Source: CADEDH01 sp039029735 (GTDB taxonomy: Bacteria; Actinomycetota; Acidimicrobiia; Acidimicrobiales; SZUA-35). From it: a DNA stretch of 64,000 bases. Within the stretch, counting starts at the first letter, position 1. Every line of letters starts with the position of its first letter. The translations under genes and the position numbers were made by a program. Shown piece by piece: positions 33,931 through 41,466 of this stretch. The DNA lies in the NCBI GenBank assembly GCA_039029735.1, contig JBCCFL010000020.1, positions 28,456-92,455 on the forward strand, read 5' to 3'. Under the pieces are notes generated by a model that was given only the letters and a program-made list of their open reading frames with translations, made no database searches and was not told where the DNA came from.

Positions 33931-34603
33931 CGGTGGCGGGATTGGGGATCGCCCAGTCGATCGGGGGGCGACCGGCCGCCTCCAGCGCCTCGTTCGCTCG
34001 CGAGAATGGCTTGGAGCCGAAGAACCCACGGTGAGCCGACAGCGGCGACGGATGAGCCGACTCGATGATGTGGTGGCGCCCGGTGTCGATCAGTTTCGTC
34101 TTCTGCCGGGCGTAGGAGCCCCAGAGGATGAAGACGACCGGTTCGGCCTTGGCGCTCACGGTGCGAATCACCTCGTCGGTGAAGGTCTCCCAGCCCTGCT
34201 TCTGGTGTGAGCCCGCTTGATGAGCCCGCACGGTCAGCGTCGCGTTCAACAGCAGCACGCCCTGGCGGGCCCAGTGTTCGAGTGAGCCGTGATCGGGGCG
34301 CGCCGCACCGATGTCGTCTTCCATCTCGACGAATATGTTCGCCAGCGATGGTGGTGGCGCCACGGGCGGTCGAACCGAAAAGCACAGCCCGTGGGCCTGA
34401 CCAGGGCCGTGGTAGGGGTCCTGGCCGAGGATCAGCACGCTCACATCGGCGTAGGAGGTGAGGTGGAGGGCGGCGAACACCTCGTCGTGCGGAGGAAAGA
34501 CCTGGTGGCGTGATCGCTCGTCGTGAATGAACTGCTGGAGCTGTTGCCAGTACGGTTTGGAGAACTCGGCACGCAAGACCGGATTCCAGTCTGTTTTTGC
34601 CAT
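33926..34603 (-). CDS. ung: Uracil-DNA glycosylase, family 1
   Basis: 225 residues, full length. Water-activating loop LILGQDPYHGPGQAHGLCFSV (GQDPYHG 60-66, Asp62), LLLNATLTVRAHQAGSHQKQGWE, VVFILWGSYARQK, and the minor-groove loop HPSPLSAHRGFFGS from residue 184. Removes uracil from DNA in base-excision repair, in the cytoplasm. It begins from a leaderless-type start on the minus strand. The 3' end borders the 15-bp repeat array. No missing residues. Confidence 0.95.
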   Translation of the reverse strand: MAKTDWNPVLRAEFSKPYWQQLQQFIHDERSRHQVFPPHDEVFAALHLTSYADVSVLILGQDPYHGPGQAHGLCFSVRPPVAPPPSLANIFVEMEDDIGAARPDHGSLEHWARQGVLLLNATLTVRAHQAGSHQKQGWETFTDEVIRTVSAKAEPVVFILWGSYARQKTKLIDTGRHHIIESAHPSPLSAHRGFFGSKPFSRANEALEAAGRPPIDWAIPNPATA

Positions 34604-34609
34604 TGTGAG

Positions 34610-34615
34610 ATCCTA
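34610..34615 (-). promoter_or_regulatory. -10 box TAGGAT (minus strand), leaderless ung
   Basis: On the minus strand TAGGAT ends 6 nt before ATG 34603. Confidence 0.5.
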
Positions 34616-34687
34616 CGCTCAACGGGTGGATCCGACGTCGGGGCGCGTCATCACAGCCGGATCAAAGAGCGGGCGGAAAGGCCACTG

Positions 34688-35974
34688 GTGACAGCGGACA
34701 TCAACACAGAACGCAGAGCCCGGCGGGGCGGCGGCGTGTGGTCCGGCTCACGGATCGTGGTGGCGCTCGTGGGAGCTGCGCTCGTTGCCGCGAGCTGCGC
34801 CAGTTCCAACGACGGTGCCCCCGTATTCGGCGTTGCCGCGCCCTCGATCGGCTCGGAGGAGGTGGCTCCCGAGGAGCTACCAACGCCCACCACGGCGGCC
34901 CCCCAGCCCTCCGCGGCCGAGCTGGCCCTGGCCGACATGACGGTCGAAGAGAAGGTCGGGCAGCTGCTCATGCCGGTTCTGGCCGGTACGTCCGCCACCT
35001 CAGTCACCGCCGCTGAGGCGGCAGCCAACGGCGACGTGGCCGGCGGTCTGGCCACCCCGGCGGAGATCGTGGCCCGGTACAACCTGGGTGGCGTGCTCTA
35101 CCTGGGCCTCAACATCGACACTGCTGATCAGCTCGGCACCCTGTCCGAGGGCCTGCAGCGGGCGGCCGAGGCCGACAGCTCCGTTGGCCTGCTGATCGCG
35201 GTCGACCAGGAGGGCGGCCGGGTGAGCCAGATCACCGACGGTGTCACCGTCTTCCCGCCGGCAGCCACACTCTCGGGCGACGTGGAGGCGGTGGCCGAGG
35301 CGGGCTACCTCACCGGCCAGCAGGTGCAGCTCCAGGGCGTGAACGTGGTTCTGGCGCCCGTGGCCGACCTGAACCCGCCGAACTCCGCCGGAGCGATCGG
35401 AAACCGCTCGTACGGCGAGGATCCGGCGGTGGTGGCCCAGATGGTGGAGGCGGCGATCGACGGCCTCCAGGGCGCTGGTGTGGCCGCTGCGGTGAAGCAC
35501 TGGCCGGGCCACGGGGCCACGAGGGTCGACAGCCACCTCGACTTGCCGTCTCTCGACGTCACCCAGGCCACGTGGGATGCCCGCGAGCGGGTGCCGTTCG
35601 CCTCGGCCATCGATGCCGAGGTGTCGATTGTGCTCGTGGGTCACCTGGTGCTGCCCGGCATCGACCCGAGCGCAGATCCGGCAACGTTCTCGTCGGTGCT
35701 GATCGACGATCTGCTGCGCAATCAGCTCGACTTCAACGGCGTGGTGATGACCGATGCGCTCAACATGGGCGCCCTCGATGCCTACGACCAGGGCGCCGTT
35801 GTGGTCGACGCCATCCTGGCCGGTGCCGACATCATGTTGTTCCCGCCCGACCTCGACGTGGCCTACACCGCCCTCCTGGCCGCGGTGAACAACGGCCGCA
35901 TCGCCCAGGAGCGGCTCGATCAGTCGGTACTGCGGGTGCTCGCCCTGAAAGAGAGCCTCGGCCTCCTCGACTGA
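34688..35974 (+). CDS. NagZ-like glycoside hydrolase family 3 lipoprotein
   Basis: 428 residues. Signal with lipobox ALVAASC (Cys ~36), a Pro/Thr/Ser spacer, then a single GH3 catalytic domain: LADMTVEEKVGQLLMP, GLLIAVDQEGGRVSQITDG, the NagZ loop KHWPGHGATRVDSHLDLP with the catalytic His/Asp dyad, and VVMTDALNMGAL with the nucleophile Asp. It should remove N-acetylglucosamine from peptidoglycan or similar glycans, outside the cell. GTG 34688 follows GGAAAGG and supplies the signal peptide; the longer frame from 34523 overlaps ung on the other strand. C-terminal GH3 domains are absent, as in NagZ. Confidence 0.88.
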   Translation: MTADINTERRARRGGGVWSGSRIVVALVGAALVAASCASSNDGAPVFGVAAPSIGSEEVAPEELPTPTTAAPQPSAAELALADMTVEEKVGQLLMPVLAGTSATSVTAAEAAANGDVAGGLATPAEIVARYNLGGVLYLGLNIDTADQLGTLSEGLQRAAEADSSVGLLIAVDQEGGRVSQITDGVTVFPPAATLSGDVEAVAEAGYLTGQQVQLQGVNVVLAPVADLNPPNSAGAIGNRSYGEDPAVVAQMVEAAIDGLQGAGVAAAVKHWPGHGATRVDSHLDLPSLDVTQATWDARERVPFASAIDAEVSIVLVGHLVLPGIDPSADPATFSSVLIDDLLRNQLDFNGVVMTDALNMGALDAYDQGAVVVDAILAGADIMLFPPDLDVAYTALLAAVNNGRIAQERLDQSVLRVLALKESLGLLD

Positions 35975-36034
35975 CACCCCGCGGCCGGAGCGGCCCGCCG
36001 TGGCGCCCGCCCGGCGCAGCCTGCGAGGTCGGGC

Positions 36035-36466
36035 CTAGAGCGGCCCGAGCCCGAACGGCCCTGGAATGGCGCCGGTGGCGATGCGGACGGCCCAGATCAC
36101 AACCGCAAGCGCACCGTTCGCAACGAGCGCGGCCAAGAGCGCCCGTGCACCCCCGAGCCGGGCCCCGAGCGACGGCCCGACGGCAACGAGGGGTGCCACC
36201 ACGAGGACCTGGGCCAGAACCACGACCAGCAGCGGGTGGTACTGCCAGCTGCCGGCCACGTCGCCGCGGGCCAACGAGCCCGCCGCTCGGGTGAGGCCGC
36301 ACCCGGGGCAGTAGCCGCCCGTGCAACGGCGCACCGGGCACACCACCGGCCCGTCGTCGGCTGTCGCAGCCAGACCGATCCCCAGAACCGCGCCCAGACC
36401 AAAGGCCGTGAACGCCGCGAGCCCCGGCGTTGGCCGGGGGATGGCGGCCAACGCCGATCGTGCCAT
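36035..36466 (-). CDS. DUF2752 membrane protein
   Basis: 143 residues, about three or four spans. The DUF2752 mark is visible: CPVRRCTGGYCPGCGLTRA followed by LARGDVAGSWQYHPL. The cysteines lie at the membrane face. Function unknown; the family is widespread in actinobacteria and Bacteroidetes. The start is ATG 36466 (or GTG 36469). It follows the gene at 36475-36894 after 8 bp, so both are one operon. Confidence 0.83.
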   Translation of the reverse strand: MARSALAAIPRPTPGLAAFTAFGLGAVLGIGLAATADDGPVVCPVRRCTGGYCPGCGLTRAAGSLARGDVAGSWQYHPLLVVVLAQVLVVAPLVAVGPSLGARLGGARALLAALVANGALAVVIWAVRIATGAIPGPFGLGPL

Positions 36467-36474
36467 CACGATCC

Positions 36475-36894
36475 TCAGGCTGCGGTGCTCACGAGGGTGG
36501 CCAGCACCACGAAGCCGACGATGATCGTCACGAACGACAAGGCCACGATGGCGAGCACGACGGCCGCCCGAGCGGTGCCCCGCCGCGACGGATCGGTGCG
36601 GCCCTGCTTCATCGCCCGCATGTCGAGCACACCGACGATCAGGCCCAGCGGCGCCGTGAGGCCGCAGAGCACGAGGCTCAGGATCGACAGGATCAGTGCG
36701 TGCAGGGCATAGCTCGGGCGGGGATAACGCATCGGCGTACGCCGCCGCTGACGCCCTGGAGGCGCTGGCCGATCCTTCGGGGCGCGCCTGCCCCGCTGGG
36801 TGGTGGGATCGTCTACCGTCGCCTGCTGAACGGCAGGTGAATTCGGCATACCCCAGGTGGCGTCGAGATCGTCGGCGTCTGGCTCGTCAGCCAT
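36475..36894 (-). CDS. DUF4190-like small membrane protein with disordered N-terminus
   Basis: 139 residues. An acidic then Arg/Pro-rich N-terminal half (RRAPKDRPAPPGRQRRRTP) precedes two spans, ALHALILSILSLVLCGLTAPLGLIVGV and ARAAVVLAIVALSFVTIIVGFVVLATLV, separated by MRAMKQGRTDPSRRGTARA. That pairing is typical of DUF4190. Function unknown. ATG 36894 is chosen because the much longer open frame upstream (to 37524) is antisense to a Ser/Thr-rich gene and has no domain. First gene of a two-gene operon with the DUF2752 gene. Confidence 0.7.
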   Translation of the reverse strand: MADEPDADDLDATWGMPNSPAVQQATVDDPTTQRGRRAPKDRPAPPGRQRRRTPMRYPRPSYALHALILSILSLVLCGLTAPLGLIVGVLDMRAMKQGRTDPSRRGTARAAVVLAIVALSFVTIIVGFVVLATLVSTAA

Positions 36895-36955
36895 GGCTCT
36901 GATTCTAGGAGCGGCGACCGACACCGGGCCGGACCCGTACGCAACGAATCGATGA

Positions 36956-37603
36956 TCAGGGGGCTGCGGGATCGCTGCTGCCACCGGCCGGATCAGCCGT
37001 TGTGGTGGTGGTCTCCGCTGCGGTGCTCGTGGTGGTGGTGTCGATCGTGGTGGAGGTGGTGCTCGACGTGGTGGAGCTACCGGTGGGATCGGTGGTCGAC
37101 GTGGTGCTCGTGGACGACGTGCTCGACGTGGACGTGGAGGCGTTCGGGTCGACCGTGGTGGTGGAACCGTCGGGGTCGGGGACGGTGGTGTCGGTCGTCG
37201 TGGTGGAGCCCGGGTCGCCGACCTCGGTGGTGGAGGTGGACGGATTCGTGAGTACCGAGTCGGGGGTGGACGGTGTTTCCGAGGCAACTGGACCGGCAAC
37301 CGACTCCGACTTGGAGGTCTGGGCTTGGCCCTTGGAGGGCTCACGGCTCCCGATACCGCCCTGCACGTCATCGTCGCCAGTGGCGAGGGAGCGGTCGTCG
37401 ACCGGGTCGGACAACAGATCGTCACTCGTGGCCGGCAGCGTGGTGGTGGGCGCCGGGGTGGCCGAACTGATCGTGGCCGGCTCGGCGTTAAGGGCCTGCA
37501 GCGCCAGGGGAGCAGCGACCGCAACGGCGGTGACCGTGGAGAGCGAGAGCGCGAGAACGAAGCGGGCCCTCCCGGTTGAATCCCGTCGCTGATACAAGGC
37601 CAT
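36956..37603 (-). CDS. Exported or membrane-anchored Thr/Ser-rich protein
   Basis: 215 residues. N-terminus MALYQRRDSTGRARFVLALSLSTVTAVAVAAP is a signal peptide or anchor; the remainder is low complexity, increasingly Thr/Ser-rich towards the C-terminus (runs of STTTTDTT, STSSTSST, TTTTADPAG). No domain is seen. Such sequences act as cell-wall stalks or glycosylated surface tails in actinobacteria. No LPXTG or second span is present. The frame is open further upstream to 37750, but ATG 37603 gives a good signal peptide. Confidence 0.6.
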   Translation of the reverse strand: MALYQRRDSTGRARFVLALSLSTVTAVAVAAPLALQALNAEPATISSATPAPTTTLPATSDDLLSDPVDDRSLATGDDDVQGGIGSREPSKGQAQTSKSESVAGPVASETPSTPDSVLTNPSTSTTEVGDPGSTTTTDTTVPDPDGSTTTVDPNASTSTSSTSSTSTTSTTDPTGSSTTSSTTSTTIDTTTTSTAAETTTTTADPAGGSSDPAAP

Positions 37604-37726
37604 CAGCCGTCGCTTCCGCTTCCGTCCGTTACAACTTCGTTTCGAGTGCCTTCTTTCTACCCGATGGGGGTGACAGTTCGCAGCGCCTGAGGCGAGATGA
37701 CCTACTTCTGGAGCGGGAGAACTGCG

Positions 37727-37738
37727 GTTCGCGCGAAC
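37727..37738. repeat. 12-bp palindrome GTTCGCGCGAAC
   Basis: Perfect palindrome in the 166-bp gap between the M20 peptidase stop and the Thr/Ser-rich gene, both on the minus strand. Possible operator for the latter. Confidence 0.4.
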
Positions 37739-37769
37739 GCAACCACGCACGGGGCCGACACGGGCTCGG

Positions 37770-38933
37770 CTAGGCCTCGGTCAGCCACCGTTGGTACACC
37801 GCGGCGGCCCGATCGAGCTCGTCGACGGTCACCCACTCCACGGCCCCGTGGGCCTGATCGATGGATCCCGGCCCGAACACGACCACGCCGTCGGCGATGT
37901 CGGGATACACCAGTGCGTTGCTGCCGTAGGTGGCGGTGGTCGGCTCTGATCCGGCCCAGTCGGCGAGATCGGTGACGATCGCTGCGTCGGGGTCCTGGTA
38001 GAAGGCTGGCGAGCCTCGTCCGTAGGTCTTCTCGACCTCGACCTCCAGGCCCTCGGCAGCGTCGATGGCCAATGCGGCCAGTGCGGCGAACACCGCATCC
38101 GGGTCCTCACCGGGGGCCGTTCGCCGCCCGGCATAGAGCCAGCACTGGTCCGGGATGATGTTGCGGGCCAGGCCACCCCCGATCTGGGTGACGCTCAGCG
38201 TTCCGGGGCCGACGGCGGTGTCGGCCGGCCCCGAGACGAGGCGCTCGTGCTCGGTGTCGAAGGCCTCGATGATCCTGGCCGCTCCCCTGATCGCGTTCCG
38301 GCCCAGTTCAGGCCGTGAGGAGTGGGCGGCTGTGCCTCGCACGGTGATCTCGAGCCCCACGCCCCCTTTGTGCCCGTGTACCGGGGCGCACATGGTGGGC
38401 TCGGCGACCACGATCCGATCCACGTGGAGCCGCCGTTCCTGGGCCCACTCGTGGAATCGGTGGGCGCCTGCGAGGCCGCCGGCCTCCTCCGCAACGGTGC
38501 CAACCACGGTGAGCGTTGGCCCGAGCGTATGGTGCCCCGCCCTGACCCGCTCCATCAGGTCGAACACCACGGCCAGCGACGCCTTGGTGTCGACGGCTCC
38601 ACGGCCATACACCCGGTCGTCGCGGCACTCTCCCGAGAAGGGGTCTCCCTCCATGTGTTCGACGCCGACGGTGTCGATGTGGACATCAACCACCACGTGC
38701 CCGGCCCCGGAACCGGGGAACGTCGCGTACACGTTGGGTCGGCCGGCCTCCACCTCGTCGAGCAGCACGTCGGCGCCGAGGCCGTCGGCCAACTCGGCCA
38801 CCCGTTCGGCCATCGCCTGCTCGCCACCCGGGCCGGACCGCTCGCCGGCCTGGAGCGGATTGACGCTCGGAATCGTGACCAGCTCTCCCAACAGGTCGAC
38901 CCGACGGTGGCGTGCCTGTTCATGAGGCTCCAT
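37770..38933 (-). CDS. M20-family metallopeptidase (ArgE/DapE type)
   Basis: 387 residues. Metal ligands in VVDVHIDTVGVEHM (His, Asp), VYGRGAVDTKASLA (Asp), and the catalytic Glu pair in TVAEEAGGLAGA; dimerisation domain near VHGHKGGVGLEITVRGTAAHSSRPELG; last His in SIDQAHGAVEWV. It hydrolyses an amide bond of an N-acyl or N-succinyl amino acid or of a small peptide. It cannot be fixed to arginine or lysine biosynthesis, since no such gene is near. Two-metal site complete. The start ATG has a leaderless-type box and is divergent from the cyclo-ligase gene (76 bp). Confidence 0.88.
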   Translation of the reverse strand: MEPHEQARHRRVDLLGELVTIPSVNPLQAGERSGPGGEQAMAERVAELADGLGADVLLDEVEAGRPNVYATFPGSGAGHVVVDVHIDTVGVEHMEGDPFSGECRDDRVYGRGAVDTKASLAVVFDLMERVRAGHHTLGPTLTVVGTVAEEAGGLAGAHRFHEWAQERRLHVDRIVVAEPTMCAPVHGHKGGVGLEITVRGTAAHSSRPELGRNAIRGAARIIEAFDTEHERLVSGPADTAVGPGTLSVTQIGGGLARNIIPDQCWLYAGRRTAPGEDPDAVFAALAALAIDAAEGLEVEVEKTYGRGSPAFYQDPDAAIVTDLADWAGSEPTTATYGSNALVYPDIADGVVVFGPGSIDQAHGAVEWVTVDELDRAAAVYQRWLTEA

Positions 38934-38939
38934 CGGTCA

Positions 38940-38945
38940 AGCGTA
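38940..38945 (-). promoter_or_regulatory. -10 box TACGCT (minus strand), leaderless M20 peptidase gene
   Basis: On the minus strand TACGCT ends 6 nt before ATG 38933. It diverges from the box at 38996-39001. Confidence 0.5.
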
Positions 38946-38995
38946 GAACGGTCGCCCGACGCACGCCTGCTCGCAGCCCAAGAGGTCGGAGCCGA

Positions 38996-39001
38996 TAGCG
39001 T
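38996..39001 (+). promoter_or_regulatory. -10 box TAGCGT, leaderless cyclo-ligase gene
   Basis: TAGCGT ends 8 nt before GTG 39010. Confidence 0.5.
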
Positions 39002-39009
39002 GCCTGCTC

Positions 39010-39618
39010 GTGGTCGACGAGCCGTGGGTGAGCAACCGATCCAGCGGCGTCGACGACGCGAAGCACCGCTGGCGCCACCGCATCCGATCTGCCGTCGACC
39101 GATCGCCGGTCGACTCCGAACTCGTGATCGGCGGCCTTCGACGCCATCTGGCGGCCCGCCGCGGCGACGGGTGGGTGGTCACCTACGCCGCCCTCGGTCA
39201 CGAGGTGGACCTCACCCCGCTGACCGACGACGCGAACCTCGGTCCGTTCGCTCTCACCCGCACCCCGGACGAGGGGTTCGACCTCACGGTGCACCCCGCC
39301 GGCTCGGCGGTGGAGCGGCATCGCTTCGGGTTCGATCAGCCGACGGCCGACAGCCCCGTCGTGCCCGACGCCGACATCACCGTGGTGCTCGTCCCGGCGC
39401 TCGCCTTCGACCGGTTCGGAGCCCGTCTCGGCCATGGGGCTGGCTACTACGATCGCTTCCTCGGCCGGCTCGGCCCCGTTGAACGGATCGGCATCGCCGC
39501 CGGGCCGGTGGTCGCCGAGCTACCGGTCGACGTCCACGACGTGGCGATGACCCATCTGGCCGGGCCATTCGGCGTGGTGGACGTGCCGTTCGGGCTCGAC
39601 GACGGCGCCGGCAGCTGA
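39010..39618 (+). CDS. 5-formyltetrahydrofolate cyclo-ligase
   Basis: 202 residues. N-terminal KHRWRHRIRSAV replaces the usual KxxLR ATP-contacting helix, and the C-terminal signature VLVPALAFDRFGARLGHGAGYYDRFLGRL is complete, with the GxGxGYYDR loop for ATP and folate. ATP-dependent closure of 5-formyl-THF to 5,10-methenyl-THF in the one-carbon pool. The central region is shorter and less conserved than in E. coli YgfA. Convergent with the crotonase gene (26 bp between stops). Confidence 0.88.
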   Translation: MVDEPWVSNRSSGVDDAKHRWRHRIRSAVDRSPVDSELVIGGLRRHLAARRGDGWVVTYAALGHEVDLTPLTDDANLGPFALTRTPDEGFDLTVHPAGSAVERHRFGFDQPTADSPVVPDADITVVLVPALAFDRFGARLGHGAGYYDRFLGRLGPVERIGIAAGPVVAELPVDVHDVAMTHLAGPFGVVDVPFGLDDGAGS

Positions 39619-39644
39619 CGTGGCCGGCAAGGCCGGCGTTGGGT

Positions 39645-40433
39645 TCAGCGGCCCGAGAACTGCGGTGGGCGCCGATCGGCCATTGCCGCCACGCCCTCCT
39701 TCCAGTCCTCGGTGAGCCGAAGCCGTTCCTGCTCGTCGCGCTCGCGGTCGGTGGCAGCCCGGATCGCGTCGGGGAGATGACCCCGCATCGTGGTGCGGAT
39801 CGAGTTGACCGCCAGCGGGGCCGAGCCTGCGATCTCGGCCGCGAGGGCACGGGCCGTGGGGCGTATCTCGGCGTCGTCGTCCACCAGTCGGTCCAGTAGG
39901 CCCAAGGTGCCGGCGGTGGCGCCGTCGATGCGGCGCCCCGTGTAGAGCAGTTCGAGCGCGGCCTGGTTGCCGACGATGCCCGGTAGTGACACCGAGAGCC
40001 CGAACCCGTGGTGGAACCCGAGGCGGGCGAAGTTCGCCGTCATGCGGGTGCCCGGCCCGCCGACGCGGAAGTCGGCCATGCACGCCAGGCCCAAGCCACC
40101 GCCGACGGCGGCCCCTTGCACCGCGGCCACGATCGGCGTGCCTGCGGCGAAGAGCCGCACCGTGTAGTCGTAGAGGTGGGGGGCGTCCCCGTCAGCCTCT
40201 TCGGAGGTGAGCTTTGGATTCTCGCGGGCCAGTTCGGCCCCGGCGCAGAAGTTCTTGCCCTCAGTGGCCAACAGGATGCAACGGCCGTCGGGATCGGCGT
40301 CGACCGACTCGACGGCGTCGGTGAGGTCGCTGAGCATGCCGAGGCTGAAGAAGTTGTGGGGTGGTCGATGGATCTCGACCAGTGCCACGTTGTCGTCGCC
40401 GACCTCAACCGTCACGTCACCGAAGCTCGTCAT
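39645..40433 (-). CDS. Crotonase-superfamily protein without canonical hydratase glutamates
   Basis: 262 residues, enoyl-CoA hydratase/isomerase fold. Seen: VALVEIHRPPHNFFSLGMLSDL, the oxyanion-hole strand GKNFCAGAELARE, and AVQGAAVGGGLGLACMADFRVG. Where hydratases have Glu144 (GGGCELA) this protein has GGGLGLA, and the second catalytic Glu (Glu164) is replaced in the segment NFARLGFHHGFGLS. A simple hydratase reaction is therefore unlikely; isomerase, hydrolase or decarboxylase activity on a CoA ester fits better. ATG 40433 has a promoter box 7 nt before it; the open frame to 40556 runs through the upstream terminator hairpin. Confidence 0.82.
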   Translation of the reverse strand: MTSFGDVTVEVGDDNVALVEIHRPPHNFFSLGMLSDLTDAVESVDADPDGRCILLATEGKNFCAGAELARENPKLTSEEADGDAPHLYDYTVRLFAAGTPIVAAVQGAAVGGGLGLACMADFRVGGPGTRMTANFARLGFHHGFGLSVSLPGIVGNQAALELLYTGRRIDGATAGTLGLLDRLVDDDAEIRPTARALAAEIAGSAPLAVNSIRTTMRGHLPDAIRAATDRERDEQERLRLTEDWKEGVAAMADRRPPQFSGR

Positions 40434-40440
40434 GGGCTCG

Positions 40441-40446
40441 ACACTA
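40441..40446 (-). promoter_or_regulatory. -10 box TAGTGT (minus strand), leaderless crotonase gene
   Basis: On the minus strand TAGTGT ends 7 nt before ATG 40433. Confidence 0.5.
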
Positions 40447-40518
40447 CGCCCGGCCACAGAGCCGGTCGAGACGAGCCCAGGTCGAGGTAGATCCGGTGGA
40501 GACGAGGCCAGTCGCGAC

Positions 40519-40554
40519 GAGCCCCGGAGACGACCGATGCCGTCTCCGGGGCTC
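40519..40554 (-). terminator. Hairpin after the selenoprotein-type peroxiredoxin gene
   Basis: Perfect 14-bp arms GAGCCCCGGAGACG (40519-40532) and CGTCTCCGGGGCTC (40541-40554) with an 8-nt loop, 25 bp beyond the peroxiredoxin stop. No U-tract, as is common for actinobacterial terminators. Confidence 0.65.
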
Positions 40555-40579
40555 ACTCGCGGTGGTCTGTGCCGGCGTG

Positions 40580-41047
40580 CTAGCGCTGGGCGGCGGCCAG
40601 GTCGGCCAGCACGGCGCTGGCGTGCCCACCGGGATCGGTCACGTCGTATGCCTTCACGATCGTGCCCTGGGGATCGATCAGGTAGCTGTGCCGCTGAGGG
40701 AAGTCGGCGTACGGCTCGCTCGGATCGCGCAGCACCTGATACTCGGTACCGATGCTCTTGTCCGGGTCGGACAACAGGGGGAACGGGAAATCGTTGGCGG
40801 CCCGGAAGGTCTTGTTGTCCTCAGGGGTGTCGAACGAGATGCCGATCACGGTGCAGTCGGCGTCGGCGAAGTTCTGAGCCTGATCACGCAGGCTCGTGCC
40901 TTGCATCGTTCAACCGGGCGTGCCGGCCTTCGGATACCACCACAGCAAGACGTAGTGGCCCTGCTGGTCGGCCAACGACACCGAGTTGCCGTCGTGGTCG
41001 GTCGCCGTGAAGGCGGGGGCTTGGGTTCCGGCTTCGAGCACGGGCAT
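40580..41047 (-). CDS. bcp: Bcp/PrxQ-type peroxiredoxin with in-frame UGA at the peroxidatic position (candidate selenoprotein)
   Basis: 155 residues if UGA is read as selenocysteine. The N-terminal part, MPVLEAGTQAPAFTATDHDG through LLWWYPKAGTPG, and the C-terminal part, TMQGTSLRDQ through GISFDTPEDNKTFRAANDF and FPFPLLSDPDKSIGTEYQV, are one continuous peroxiredoxin in one frame. They are parted only by a TGA (40912-40910) exactly where Bcp has its catalytic Cys in TPGCT. That makes residue 46 Sec. Thr43 and Arg53 of the active site are kept. The resolving Cys five residues on is missing (Thr), so a 1-Cys (1-Sec) mechanism is likely. A hairpin with a bacterial-SECIS layout follows the UGA. 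The enzyme would reduce peroxides in the cytoplasm. Ordinary gene calling gives two fragments. Confidence 0.8.
40876..40895 (-). promoter_or_regulatory. Putative bacterial SECIS element
   Basis: On the mRNA, GAGCCUG-CGUGAU-CAGGCUC forms a perfect 7-bp stem with a 6-nt loop. The stem begins 15 nt and the loop 22 nt after the UGA at 40912-40910, and G is the second loop base. Both fit the known bacterial rules (loop about 16-37 nt from the UGA, G in the first two loop positions). It lies within the coding sequence, as bacterial SECIS elements do. Confidence 0.7.
40910..40912 (-). other. In-frame UGA, predicted selenocysteine codon 46
   Basis: TGA replaces the Cys codon of the peroxiredoxin motif TPGC. 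Flanking codons on both sides encode conserved residues of the same domain in the same frame. Confidence 0.75.
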
Positions 41048-41205
41048 CACCTCTGTGACTCTGTTGACTGATCTGGAGGCCTGGCCTGATGTCCTGGTCT
41101 GGAGTGGCCCAGGGGGAGACCTCCAGGGGGACGATAATCGCCGCTGGCGCGCTCTGTTGTGCCCCGATGGTTGGCCTCGGGGGCGAAAGCGACCAGGATG
41201 AACCC

Positions 41206-41466
41206 ATGACCGACGTGCAGACCGCACCAGCCACGACCAAACCGCGGATCGATCCGTCGGTCGGCGACGGTGGCGATCACGATCGATTCGCCCATTACGT
41301 GCGCAAGGACAAGGCCGTGCAAAGTGCGATCGAGGGCACGGCGGTGATTGCGTTGTGTGGCAAGAAGTGGGTGCCGACTCGTGACCCCGAGCGCTATCCG
41401 GTGTGCCCGGAGTGCAAGGAGATCTACGAGGGCCTGCCCAACCCGAGCAACGACTCGGGTGACTGA
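41206..41466 (+). CDS. DUF3039-family small protein
   Basis: 86 residues. Matches the actinobacterial DUF3039 pattern: DHDRFAHYVRKDKAVQSAIEGTAVIALCGKKWVPTRDPERYPVCPECKEIYE. The three Cys (LCGKKW, VCPEC) plus His suggest a small zinc-binding module. Function unknown. ATG 41206 follows an AGGA. The stop overlaps the next gene by 8 bp, so it is coupled to the nucleoside hydrolase and ribokinase genes. Confidence 0.85.
   Translation: MTDVQTAPATTKPRIDPSVGDGGDHDRFAHYVRKDKAVQSAIEGTAVIALCGKKWVPTRDPERYPVCPECKEIYEGLPNPSNDSGD

Noticed and set aside
36895..37524. Pro/Arg-rich N-terminal extension of the DUF4190-like protein
   Set aside because: It is an alternative reading of the Ser/Thr-rich gene region and reflects its triplet bias only.
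40580..40906. A separate 108-residue protein starting at ATG 40906
   Set aside because: It begins in the middle of a peroxiredoxin domain. The missing N-terminal half is in the same frame just upstream of one TGA, so a Sec read-through gene explains both parts better.
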